From NCBI GenBank assembly GCA_025890175.1, contig JANPYM010000002.1, forward strand, positions 571,752 to 635,751: a DNA stretch of 64,000 bases, given 5' to 3'. Made by a program: the position numbers and the translations under genes. This DNA is from Ciborinia camelliae. Its lineage: Eukaryota; Ascomycota; Leotiomycetes; Helotiales; Sclerotiniaceae. Shown piece after piece: positions 48,800 to 61,600 of this stretch. Below the pieces are notes generated by a model. That model did not search any database and was not told where the DNA came from. It worked only from the letters and a program-made list of their open reading frames with translations. Positions within the stretch are counted from its first letter, which is position 1. Every line of letters begins with the position of its first letter.

Positions 48800-48904
48800 T
48801 TAGAGTCGTACAGATCGCGAAGCGGGCCGTAAGCCTAATTCGGTTTAGTATCCTTTTTTAAGCTTAAATAGCATATAAAGATTTAATCTTACTTTTATAG
48901 TAAA
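48800..48904 (-). mobile_element. Truncated LTR-E
   Basis: AGAGTCGTACAGATCGCGAA, then GCGGGCCGTAAGCCTAATTC, then AAGCTTAAATAGCAT, matches the middle of LTR-E (28909-29085) in reverse. Both ends are lost, the right one to the satellite that follows. Confidence 0.7.
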
Positions 48905-50644
<1,740 letters not shown>

Positions 50645-50884
50645 TATCACGAGGACGACTTGGGGATCTAATGATTTAGGAACTAAGATTCGTATTGATG
50701 AAAATCTAGATTCTAATGCTAGAAGAAGGTGTAGGATAGCTGAACCTTATATAGACCTAGGTAGCTGTACTGAACTGGCGCTAGTGCCTAGTGCATAGTA
50801 CTTAATGAAGAGCATTCACTACCAGGCACGTGATCGTAGGTCACGTGCTGGTCACGTGACCCGTACCCCTGTAACTTCGTCACA
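50645..50884 (-). mobile_element. Solo LTR-C, target duplication ATTAA
   Basis: 240 bp, TATCACGAGGACGACTTGG ... GTAACTTCGTCACA, flanked by ATTAA (50640-50644, 50885-50889). It lacks about 20-25 bp present in 27378-27640 (around GTACTTAATGAAGAGC). Unmutated, hence young; inserted in the 12-bp satellite. Confidence 0.92.
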
Positions 50885-50904
50885 ATTAATTATTTTATTT
50901 AAAA

Positions 50905-51075
50905 GAAAAGCGAATTTTGCGAATAGCTTCAATATTACCAGATTAGGTATCTGATAGCCTCCGGCAGACGAGCTGCGCCGTAGGTCCTAAGGTGCCCTGA
51001 AAAATGATTCGACGAGCGCAGCGGGGCGAATCGCTTTTCCGGCACCGAGGGGCCGGAGGCAAAGCTCGTTATATA
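50905..51075. other. G+C-rich hairpin block of unknown origin
   Basis: About 150 bp of high G+C with nested complementary words: GCCTCCGGC (50957-50965) with GCCGGAGGC (51052-51060), ACGAGCT (50968-50974) with AGCTCGT (51063-51069), GGTGCC (50991-50996) with GGCACC (51041-51046), and GATTCG (51006-51011) with CGAATC (51027-51032). There is no TG...CA border, no second copy in the window and no open frame. It could be a mitochondrial-type G+C hairpin element transferred to the nucleus, or a structured RNA relic. Confidence 0.4.
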
Positions 51076-51826
51076 AAAAGATATTTATTAATAATTAAAT
51101 TAAAACTAATTAGTATAATATTTAGATTTATAATTATAAAGTATATATATATAATATAACAAAAACAATTAAAATATATAATAATAATTATTAATAATAA
51201 AGATTTAAATATTAAAAAGAAATATTAAATATATTTATATTTTATATCTTAAATATTATATATTTATTTTATATATATCACATTAAATATAAATATAAAT
51301 ATTATAATAATTTTAATTAAAATAAAATTATAAAAATATTTCTTTGTTAATTAATATCGATTAAATATTAATTATTAGAATTTTCTGAGAATTTTTTAAT
51401 ATTTAATATTTAGAAAATATTTTAATTCTATATTATTTTTTAATTATAAATCGTATAGATATAAGAATTATATTATTAAAAAACTTTTAATTGCTAGAAT
51501 AAATATTCTAATCTTAATTATATTTTATATATAATATAAAGATATAATATTATATAATATTTACTAATTAAATATTTTTGAATCCTGATATTTTCGCATA
51601 AACCTTATATACTTTTTTTAGCCAATCCGTATCAGTTAGTTTCAAGGCTTATATAATCAATTCAGTGTTTTAAAATATATATGTTAGAGATAGCTTTTTA
51701 TATAAATTTTTAATACTATTTTAAGTTTTATATCGAATTAATATAAATTATATATTCCAAGAAAAATTATTATAAATAATTAAAATATAAAATTTTAAAA
51801 AAATAAATATTTTATAAGTATAAAAT
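51076..51826. other. A+T-rich block with a dispersed inverted repeat partner
   Basis: No gene seen. 51590-51700 (TTTTCGCATAAACCTTATAT, CCAATCCGTATCAG, ATATATATGTTAGAGATAGC) is the inverted partner of 48556-48660. The last part (about 51720-51826) resembles a copia RNase H fragment. Confidence 0.4.
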
Positions 51827-52355
51827 TGTTGAAGATCATATCATTATACTATATTCACTATAGTATGACCAAGGTCTACCCCATCTCCTAAAGTAGTTTA
51901 ACCTTCTTTAATTGTATAATACCCTCTATTTATTTTATAGTTTCTATATATAGTTTTAGTTTTTATATATAATATATATGTTTAATAAATTATAAGATCT
52001 GTATAATTGTATTTTATTAATAATTATATTAAATTTAAATATAATCTTTTTTGATTTTTTTATTATTATTACCAAAAAAAAAATTATATTTAAAAACAAT
52101 AATTAGGATAAATTTAAAAACTTGATTTTTTTAATATTAATTTTTATTAAAGTTATTAATATTATAAAAAATATTAAAAAGAAATTGAATATTTTGAATA
52201 ATAAAAATTTATTTAATAATTATAAAAAATATTATAATTGTATTTTATTAATTTTAAATTTTAATATTAATAGTATATATTGTTTAATTTTGATATTTTT
52301 TGTTTAAGATTTTAATATTATTAATATATAAAAAGTATTAAAAAAAACAATAATT
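51827..52355 (+). mobile_element. Copia 5' fragment: LTR-B (51827-51987), primer-site region and gag start
   Basis: LTR TGTTGAAGATCATATCATTA ... ATATGTTTAATA, then AATTATAAGATCTGTATAAT, compatible with a RIP-changed GGTTATGAGCCC primer site, then a gag-like stretch matching 11050-11260 of the nested copia. The 61-codon opening at 52122-52307 lies in this gag stretch and is probably a remnant, not a gene. It is cut at 52355 by an LTR-C insertion and does not resume after it. Confidence 0.7.
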
Positions 52356-52629
52356 TATCACGAGGATGACTTGGGAATCTAATAATTTAGGAACTAAGAT
52401 TTGTATTAATGAAAATCTAGATTCTAATACTAAAAGAAAATATAGAATAATTAAACCTTATATAGATCTAAATAATTATACTAAATTAACATTAATATCT
52501 AACATATAATATTAAACAAGTATTATATTTAAAATCTAATATTATAAAAATAAAAAGTATTCATTATTAAATATATAATTATAAATTATATATTAATTAT
52601 ATAACCTGTATTCTTATAATTTCATTACA
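52356..52629 (-). mobile_element. RIP-mutated LTR-C copy
   Basis: TATCACGAGGATGACTTGGG ... CTTATAATTTCATTACA aligns to 27378-27640 over full length, but nearly every C and G in the CACGTG cluster is changed to T or A. The flanks TAATT and CTATC do not match. Confidence 0.8.
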
Positions 52630-52849
52630 CTATCCCTTAGTTTTAAATTGATAAACTTTTATAAAACGTAAAATTTGAATCTTTCTTTTTTTATTAATTA
52701 TTCCCCTACTTATAGTTTATTAGAACTATAATGTAAAGCCAAGAAATTAAAATTATCGGATTTGTAAAGATATTGTTTATAAAAATCCCAAACAAATCCC
52801 TTGCAATAAGAAAATCTGTTAATATTTTATTATTTATAATTAATATTTT
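52630..52849. other. Short unique stretch, not strongly RIP-mutated
   Basis: Moderate A+T, begins CTATCCCTTAGTTTTAAATT and includes TTATTCCCCTACTTATAGTT. No gene, no repeat partner seen. Confidence 0.3.
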
Positions 52850-53017
52850 TGTTGAAGATCATATCACTATACCATATTCACTATAGTAGTATGGATGACC
52901 GAGGTCTACCCTACCTCCTAAAATAGCTTAGCCTCCTTTAGTTGTACAGTACCCTTTACCTACTTTACAGTTCCTGTACATAGCTTTAGTCTCTACATAC
53001 AATACACATGTTCAATA
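52850..53017 (+). mobile_element. LTR-B, nearly unmutated
   Basis: TGTTGAAGATCATATCACTA ... CTACATACAATACACATG, then TTCAATA; a good reference copy for the family. It joins a minus-strand copia fragment on its right without matching target duplication, so the junction is a rearrangement. Confidence 0.85.
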
Positions 53018-53357
53018 AAAATATTGAATTTTAAATAATCATATTATTTTTGCAAACTATTTTATAATAAAGAAAATATTTAGTTAAATTATATTTAACA
53101 AATAAATACAAAAATTTATTATTTAAAAATAAAAGCTTTTTTTATTATTAAAAATTAAATTATCAAATTTAATTTTATATATTACCGTATCGGAAAATAA
53201 AAAAATCTTTTTAATATAAACCAAATTATAAATTGTTAAAATATAATATTTTTTAATTTTTTTAATTTGGATTTTAAAAAATATTTAAATTGATTTAAAA
53301 TCCTTATATTTGTATTTAATATCAATTTTCTTTTTAATAAAAAAGTTTTAAATCTAT

Positions 53358-53501
53358 TGTAGCATACGCTACATGCGCATGCTGTGCATGCTGCGCTTGC
53401 GCTTGCGCTAGCGCTAGCGCAAGCAATGTATCATAAATAGTCTAGCTTGCAGATAGCAATACTACAGCTTTTACTACATTACAATAACTGTGACTCCATC
53501 A
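53358..53501 (+). mobile_element. Solo LTR, family LTR-G, target duplication TCTAT
   Basis: 144 bp, TGTAGCATACGCTACATGCG ... AACTGTGACTCCATCA, flanked by TCTAT (53353-53357, 53502-53506). Rich in palindromic words (GCGCATGC, GCGCTAGCGC, CTTGCGCTTGCGC). Single copy in the window. Normal composition inside a RIP-erased copia, so young. Confidence 0.85.
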
Positions 53502-53925
53502 TCTATAAATAATAAAATTAATCCAATATTTTTCAAAATATTTTAAATAATAAATTATTATACTTGAAATATTTGTTTTAATCTATAAAAAGATTTTTTT
53601 AATTTAAAATAAATATTCGAATTTTTTTTTGATATTTTTATAACTTTTGACAAAAAATTAATAATAATTTTTATAAATATAATTGATAATATAAAGTATT
53701 TATTTATTTGTATAAATATTTTTTTGAAATTAATATTTTTTTATTAAAAATAACTTTTAATTATAAATCATTTTTTTTTTAATAATTTATTCAAATTAAT
53801 TTAATTTATTTTTTAAAATCCATTTGGAAATTATTAATTTCCTTTTTTTTTAAATTATTTAAAAAATTTTAAAAATATTATTTTTTTATAAACTTTTTAA
53901 TTTAAATTTAATAATAAATATTTAT

Positions 53926-54108
53926 ATTAAAATATTTATATTAAAATATTTATATTAAAATATTTATATTAAAATATTTATATTAAAATATTTATATTAA
54001 AATATTTATATTAAAATATTTATATTAAAATATTTATATTAAAATATTTATATTAAAATATTTATATTAAAATATTTATATTAAAATATTTATATTAAAA
54101 TATTTTAA
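53926..54108. repeat. 14-bp tandem array, about 13 units, inside copia RT
   Basis: Unit AAAATATTTATATT is near perfect. The same place in other copies (about 45390-45410 and 23080-23095) has a single unit (AAATATTTATATTAAAATG), so the array grew after this copy was inserted. Confidence 0.9.
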
Positions 54109-55555
54109 TATAAATTAATTTTTTAATATTATTAATATCAATTTTGAAAGTTTTATTTTATTAAATAATTTAATTATTCAAAATTCTTTTTAAATCTTTT
54201 TTTATAAAAATTAGATTTTGGTCAAATTTTTTATTTTATGAAATAATTAAGAAAATAATATTATTTACCTTTCTTTTTTTTAAAAAACCTTTTATTTGAA
54301 ATAATAAATTCTTTTTTCTTTTTATATTAAATATAAAAGTTTATAGATCTATATTAAATCATTTTTTATTTGAAATTTTTTTAAATAAAAAATCATATTT
54401 ATTAAAATTAATATTAATAATCTTAATAATTTTTTTAAAAAATGAATTTAAAGATAAATAAATATAATATTTTTTTATTTTTATAAAAATATAATTTTTT
54501 TTAATATTTTTGATTAAAACCTTTTTATTAGTCTTTTTGAATATTATAGATTTTAAACAAATATTTTATAACTAAAAATTCGAAATCTTAAAAAATTAAA
54601 CAATTTATTATAATATACTTTAAAAAAAATAATTGCGAATAAAAATAAATCAATATTATTAAATAAAAATGTACAGATAAAAAATTAATTTATTAATGAA
54701 ATAATATATTTTATAAAAATTTTTTATTAATTGATTTTTAAATTAATTTGAAATAATAAATTTTGAAATTAAATATTAATATTTTGTATTTTTTTTTATA
54801 ATATTGTTTATTAAATATTTTTCAAAAAAAGAGAATTCGAATTATTAATTAATTTTTTTAAATTCGTTTTAAAAATAAATAATAAATTTTTCTATTATTA
54901 TTGCTTTATACTATAATTATGATTTTTGAATTATATTCTTTTTAATTATTTGAAATAATTCTAATAATATTAAAATTATAGTTGTAGCCTTTTTATTTAA
55001 AATATATTAAATCCAATTAATCTAAATTGTATTATTAATAATAATAATAAAATATTGGTTTTTGATTAAAGAAATTATAATAAATTTAACAAAATTTAAT
55101 AAATATATAAATAATAATATATTTATTAAAATATTTATTTATTTATTTTGTAAAATAAAATTTATAAGCTTTTTGTTTTTTAATTTCAATTCTTTTATTA
55201 AATTCGAAATTAATTATATGTTTTTTAAATTGATTTAATTAATTATAATTTAGATATTTAAGATATTTATAAACAAACTTTATAAATGTTTTATTTAAAT
55301 CCGTATTTTTATTATATATAATCAAAATAGATTATTGAAGAATATATAAACCTTTCAATCTTTTAGCAATAAAATATAATTAACCGAATTTTTAATATAA
55401 TATAAAATTATTTTTAAATATAATTTTATAATTAAAATTTATAAATAAATTAACGAAAATAAATTAAATAAAACCAAATTTAAGTATAAATTATATATTA
55501 AATAATATTATTATTCCATTTTTAGTTTTTTCAAAAATAATATTTTCAATAAAAT

Positions 55556-55729
55556 TATTGAACATGTAGTATGTGTATTGTGTAAGTAGACTAACGCTGT
55601 GTCCAGGAACGGTAAAGTAGGTAGAGGGTATTGTACAATAGAGGAAGCTAAGCTACTTTAGGGAGTGGGGTAAACCTCGATCATCCATACTACTATAGTG
55701 AATATGGTATAATGATATGATCTTCAACA
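55556..55729 (-). mobile_element. Solo LTR-B, target duplication AAAAT
   Basis: TATTGAACATGTAGTATGTG ... GATATGATCTTCAACA, flanked by AAAAT (55551-55555, 55730-55734). Inserted in the truncated copia copy. Little RIP. Confidence 0.9.
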
Positions 55730-55902
55730 AAAATAATTATTAATAATTTTTATATTTTTAAAAATTAATTAATATTAAATATATTTTAAATTATTAAATT
55801 ATTTAATAAAATATTGGACAATATTAAAATCAAATATTTATTTAATTAAATTAATTATATATATAATTAAATCAAAATAAATAATATTATTATATTAATT
55901 AT

Positions 55903-56159
55903 TGTTGGAATATACCATAGGGAATGATAACCATACATATATACAAATATATACTTTCAATTAACCATATATTATTAACAGGTTCTAGCTACAAAGTGCC
56001 CCATTATATACTATTTAATACCATACTAACCTATACTAATTCGTAAACTAGTACTATACAGTCCGTACGTTCATACAGTATAATTCATATAATCTATTTA
56101 TTCGATATTAACAATTTTCTAAAAAATCGAAGAAATTATATAAATCAACATTCCCAACA
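55903..56159 (+). mobile_element. Probable solo LTR, family LTR-F
   Basis: 257 bp, TGTTGGAATATACCATAGGG ... TAAATCAACATTCCCAACA, with inverted termini TGTTGG/CCAACA. The flanking 5-mers ATTAT and ATATT are not identical. Interior A+T-rich, no open frame. Single copy seen. Confidence 0.7.
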
Positions 56160-56206
56160 ATATTTTTATTAATTAACTCCTCCCATTAATTGGTTTTTTT
56201 TATTAT

Positions 56207-56363
56207 TATTGAACATGTAGTATGTGTATATTGTGTGTGTAGACTAAAGCTATGTACAGGAACTGTAAAGTAGATAGAGGGTACTGTATAACTAGAGGAG
56301 GCTAAGCTACATTAGGAGGTGGGGTAGACCTCGGTCATACTATAGTGAATATGATCTTCAACA
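56207..56363 (-). mobile_element. Solo LTR-B, target duplication ATTAT
   Basis: TATTGAACATGTAGTATGTG ... GAATATGATCTTCAACA, flanked by ATTAT on both sides (56202-56206, 56364-56368). Confidence 0.9.
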
Positions 56364-57292
56364 ATTATACCTAAATATATCCTGATATATCCCTATATAT
56401 TATTATCCTATTTTATTTTTTCATCTTTATCGTAAATAATATAATTGTATTAATAAAATTTAAAGTTAAAATAAAGTTCGAGATTGAAATGTATATAAAA
56501 TCGAAATGCAAAAAGTAGGTATACATAAATTCGAAATTAAAAATAATTCGATTATAAAAAGTAATTCGTTTGTAAAAAATAATTCATTTAAAACTAGTAG
56601 ATCATTTTCATACAAAATTAATAGATTATTTTCCTCTAGAATATGCTCTTCTAAAATATACTCTTCTAATAGTTCTGAAATATGTTTTTTTGAAATATAC
56701 TTTTTTTGAAATAAGCTTTTTTTACATATAAGGAAGGAATTGAAATATTATTTTCTTACAGAATTAACATATTTTCTTATTACATACAAATATTTGAAAT
56801 ATAATTTTCTTATATATAAGAATCTGAAATTAATATATAAAAACTTGAAATTGATAGATTTTGAAAAGTTAGAATTAATAGATTTTTAGGAATTAATAGA
56901 TCTGGAATTAATAAATCTTTAGGAACTGATAGATCTAATAGATTTTTGAAAATTTAAATTAATAAATCTTTAGGAACTAATAGATCTTCAAAAACTAATA
57001 GATTTTAAAGTCATTTAATATATTTTCGCAATATATAAAATCTAAGCTTTATATACCAATCTAGTGCGACCCCGTCGAGACTAGATCACAGGATATCGAA
57101 GGGTCGATTAAAAATCTATGATAGACTTTTAAAAGGTATAAACTTAATAGCATTGGGCATACGTATAGAGAAAATAGGTTTCAAAGATTTTCTAGCAAAC
57201 CGGAGGATCTTTGAAGTGTAACTGTAGTATAATAGATACAAATAAAGAAATCAAACAATTAATTATTTAATATTTTATTATTTAAATATATT
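56364..57292. other. Low-complexity region with diverged repeats, not RIP-erased
   Basis: A 67-codon opening at 56506-56709 is Ser/Asn/Lys/Phe-rich with repeated SSxIxSS-like words; it begins with an ATG but has no recognisable family. From about 56830 to 57005 diverged units containing GAATTAATAGATCTTTAGGA recur. 57060-57230 is of normal composition (GCGACCCCGTCGAGACTAG) and not recognised. I call no gene here. Confidence 0.4.
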
Positions 57293-57453
57293 TATTGAAC
57301 ATGTAGTATTGTGTGTGTAGACTAAAGCTATGTACAGGAACTGTAAAGTAGATAGAGGGTACTGTACAATAGAGGAAGCTAAACTACTTTAGGTAGTGGG
57401 GTAGACCTCGATCATACTATAGTGAATATGGTATAGTGATATGATCTTCAACA
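57293..57453 (-). mobile_element. Solo LTR-B, target duplication ATATT
   Basis: TATTGAACATGTAGTATTGT ... GATATGATCTTCAACA, flanked by ATATT (57288-57292, 57454-57458). Little RIP. Confidence 0.9.
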
Positions 57454-57933
57454 ATATTAAAAAAAAATTTATTTAAAAAAACTAAAATATATTGAAAAAG
57501 AAATTTTGTATAAAATGCAAAGAATTTATAGGTTATAATTATATAAATAATTAAAATAAAAATATTAATATAATACAAATTTAATTTAATTAAATTATAA
57601 TATATAATATAAAAATTGATTATATAGAAATATTAGGGTAACGGATTTTATTTAAAAAATAATTAATATTATATTTATAAAAAAAAAAGTATAAAAAAAT
57701 AAAAGTATTTTTTGATTTAAAGATTATTAAAAAAATTAATTGCGATTTTCGTTTTTTTAGTTTTTTTTTTGGAATATTATATTTATATTATAAAGAATTA
57801 AAAAAAACTTAATATTTAAAAGAAAAATATAAAGAATATAATTTATTTTAATATAATATATATTAATAAAAATATTAAAAAAATTTGTAATTGATTTCAA
57901 AACTTTTATTTGTTAAATATAATTTGTAGTTTT
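57454..57933. other. A+T-rich block, nothing recognised
   Basis: RIP-type sequence without open frame or repeat partner that I could find. Confidence 0.4.
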
Positions 57934-58121
57934 TGTCACACCAAGGCCCCTACTTAGTATAACAGTTACGTAATTAATCATATAATCATCATAGTTATAT
58001 AATCAACGTTTATATTAGATAATGTTTTTTTTAAAAGGATCCTTTCCTCTTCAACATAATTCTTTTATCAGATTGCATATCTACGATTTCACTTTCATGA
58101 TCCTATATAACGCGCATGACA
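57934..58121 (+). mobile_element. Solo LTR-D, target duplication GTTTT
   Basis: 188 bp, TGTCACACCAAGGCCCCTAC ... ATAACGCGCATGACA, flanked by GTTTT on both sides (57929-57933, 58122-58126). The first half is RIP-mutated, the second half nearly intact. Confidence 0.9.
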
Positions 58122-58624
58122 GTTTTATTGTTTTTGATATTTTTTTTTAATTTCATATTTTTTATTATTATAATAAATATAATTGTTTTATAAAAAATAT
58201 AAAAAGTCTTTAAAATTAAATAAAAATTGATTTATATATTTCAAATAATCTGATTATTACAATTAATAAAAAGCTTTTTGTAAAAAATAAATCAATGTTT
58301 TGTTATAAAGATAGTAAGATTTTATTTGTTTAATAAAATGATATTATTAATAATATTGTTATTAATAATTTCATTATATATATTAATAATTATAAAAGTA
58401 TTATAAACAAATTTTAAATATTTAATAAAAATTTATAAAAAGTAAATTAATTTAAAAAGAAAAAAATAAAAAATAAAATAAAGAAAATATATATTTTGAT
58501 ATAGATTTTTATTATTATAATAATAAAAATATTTTATATATATATATATATAAATAAAATTAAAAGTTATATTTAAATTATAAAGGCAATATATATAGTA
58601 TTTATACAAAAAATTCGCTCAAAT
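58122..58624. other. A+T-rich block, nothing recognised
   Basis: RIP-type sequence up to the left end of element X copy C; a (TA)n run lies near 58536-58552. Confidence 0.4.
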
Positions 58625-61600
58625 ATACATCTACACAAAATATCGAATTAATGATATCTTTTTATTTTTGATTCAAAACAATTATAAAAACAATTTTTGT
58701 ATTTTCTAATTTATTTTAATTTATTATTTTTTAAATTATAATGTTAAATAAACTAAAAATTATTTCAAATCAATCTTTTAGCTTTTTAAATAATATATTT
58801 ATAAAATTCGAAAAACTTTAATTATTAATAAACAATTTTTGTATTGTAAAAAAACAAAAAAAGAATTAAAATAATCTTTTTTTTTTTATATTATATTAAA
58901 TAATAATATAATCAATTTTAATATTTTTTTTATTATTATTGTTTTATAAAAATATATAATTAAAATAAATTGTAATATTAAAAAGCAATATAATATTATA
59001 TTAATTTTTATATAAATAATTAATATTTTTGTTATATTGTATTTTAAAGATTTTAATAAATATAAATATATATTTAATTTATTTTAAAAATATTTATTTT
59101 TTTTAATTATTTTTTTTTTATAAAAATTGAAGGTTTAATTTTTATTTTAATTTGATTTTAAAATTTTATTTTTATAATAATTTTTATTAATATTATAAAA
59201 ACAATATTTATTATTAATATTAATAAAATTAAAAAGATTATTAGTTTAAAAAATAGTTATATATTGAAAATAACAAATTTGTTTAAATTTAATAATATTA
59301 AATTTAATAAATCCTTTTTTAAAATTTCGAAAATCGATAATATTATTTTTAATTATAATACTTTTGATTATAAATTATTAACAAAATATAATTAATAAAT
59401 TTTTTTGAATTAATTTAAACTTTATATTTTATAATAAAAATTTGTATAATTAATTAAAAGTATTATTGTTTTTTCGATTTTTATAATTATTTGTATTATT
59501 ATAAATTAAATTATAAATTTAATTGATATTATAATATATAATTTATTTTTTAAATAAAAAAATATTAAAATTGTTAAATATATTTTTGATATATTTTTTT
59601 TTAATAAATTTAAATTATAATATAATTATATTGTTATTAATATTTTTATAGAATTTATAAATATTAGAGAAAAATATGTTTTAATTAAAATAATTTTTGT
59701 ATATAAAAAAGTTTTAGTATAAATAAGTTTTAAATTTGTAAATTATAAATTTTTTTGATATAAAGTTAATATTATAATTAGAACAACGATTTGGATTATT
59801 TTTTTTTTTAAATTTTTTTTTTTTTTTAAATTTTTTAATGTAAAAAATAAGGTTAAAATTATTATTAAAAAATTAATAATATTTTGTTATAATTTTAATT
59901 ATTAAAATTATTATAATTTTTTTTAATGTATTAAATATATTTGTTGTAATTAATATAATATTAAAATAAATTAATATAATAGTTTTTTTGAAATTAATTA
60001 TATTTATAATTTATAATATATTAATTATTATAAATTATTTATTATAAATTATTTTAATTATATTATTATATTTAAAAAAAAAGGATAATAAATATATTAA
60101 ATTGATTTATAAAGAATTTGATATTATATATAAATAAAACAAAATATTATACAAAATAATTAATTTATTAAAATTTGTTAAAAAAATTATTTTATTAAAT
60201 ATATTAATTTTTTAAATAATTATTTTTTTATTTTTTAAATATAATTATAAAAATAAAATAATAATTAAATATAAAAAAACAAAATCGAATTTAATTATAA
60301 TTAAAATTGATATAATTAAAACCTTTATTCTATTATTTATTTTTAAATTTATTAAATTTAATATTTAAAATTTTTACAAAAAAAAATTTAAGAATTTTAA
60401 TATTAATATTTTTTTTTAAAAAAACAAAATTTTAATTAATAAAGTTTTTATAAAAAATATTAATAAAAATAAGTTTATTATTAATTAATTCAATTGCTTT
60501 TTTTAATAATAAAATATTATAAAAAAAATAATAGTTAATATTATTATAATAAAATTTATTAATAAAATATTTAAATTAATTAAATTAATATAAATAAAAG
60601 TATATTTATATATATTATATTTTTTAAATTATTTTATATAATTTTAATTGATATTATTTATATTTAAAATTTTTAAATAAAAAATAATAATTGAATTTAA
60701 AATTATTCAAAATTTAATTATTATATATTAATTAATTTTTAAAATTTTTTTAATTTTAAAAATAAAAAATTATTTTATTTTTAAATTATAATTTATATTC
60801 AAAAAAATATTAGGTTATATATTTAATAATAATAATTTATTTATAATAAAAATATATTATAAATTAATATTAATAATATTATTATTTTAAATATATATTA
60901 TTAATTAATAATTAATAAAATAATAAATTATATTATATATCTTATATTTATTTAATAATATTTTATTAATAAAAATTTTAATATTTAATATAATATATTT
61001 GAATTAAATATTATTATTATTTATTAAAAAAAAAATCTTATTAATTAATTTATTATTAATAATATAAATTATATTAATATTTTTGGTGAATTTATATATA
61101 AAACAAATTATATATTAAATTTTATTTTTTTAAATATTTTTTTTGTAAATATTTTTGTTAAAAAGAATTTATATATAAAATTAAATTATAAAATTTAAAT
61201 TATATAAATTTTGGGATAGGGATAAATTGTTATAAAATAATTTTATTATTAAATTCTTAAAAACTTTTTATTTAGGTTTGCAAATCTAATTATTATAAAT
61301 ATAATTGATTTTTGCAATTTTAATATTTTATAAAATATTAATATTATAAAAGATTTTGTAAAAGATTTTATTGTTATTTTAAAATCTTTTATTTATATAA
61401 TAAATAGATTTATATAAAAAAAAAGTGATTTATTTTATAATAAAATAATAATTATATTAAAATTTATAATAAATATATTAAAATTAAATGAATCAAAATA
61501 AATTTATTTATTATTTATATTTTTTAAAATGTAATATATAAAATTAAATAAAATTATTGAAAATATATTATTAATAAAATTAAAAATAATAAGAAATTAT

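Larger units (their letters stand above)
53018..55902 (-). mobile_element. Truncated copia copy (RNase H end to gag), carrying two later LTR insertions
   Basis: Collinear with 44460-47090 of the complete minus-strand copia: RT near 53100-54050, pre-integrase region near 55200-55340, gag to 55902. A solo LTR-G (53358-53501) replaces or interrupts the RT catalytic region, a 14-bp satellite (53926-54108) has grown in the RT start, and a solo LTR-B sits at 55556-55729. No LTR of its own remains on the right; it is cut by LTR-F at 55903. Confidence 0.7.

Noticed and set aside
57060..57140. Group I intron core (GAGACTAGATCACAGG)
   Set aside because: No downstream complementary TAGTCT-type element and no splice context; chance similarity.
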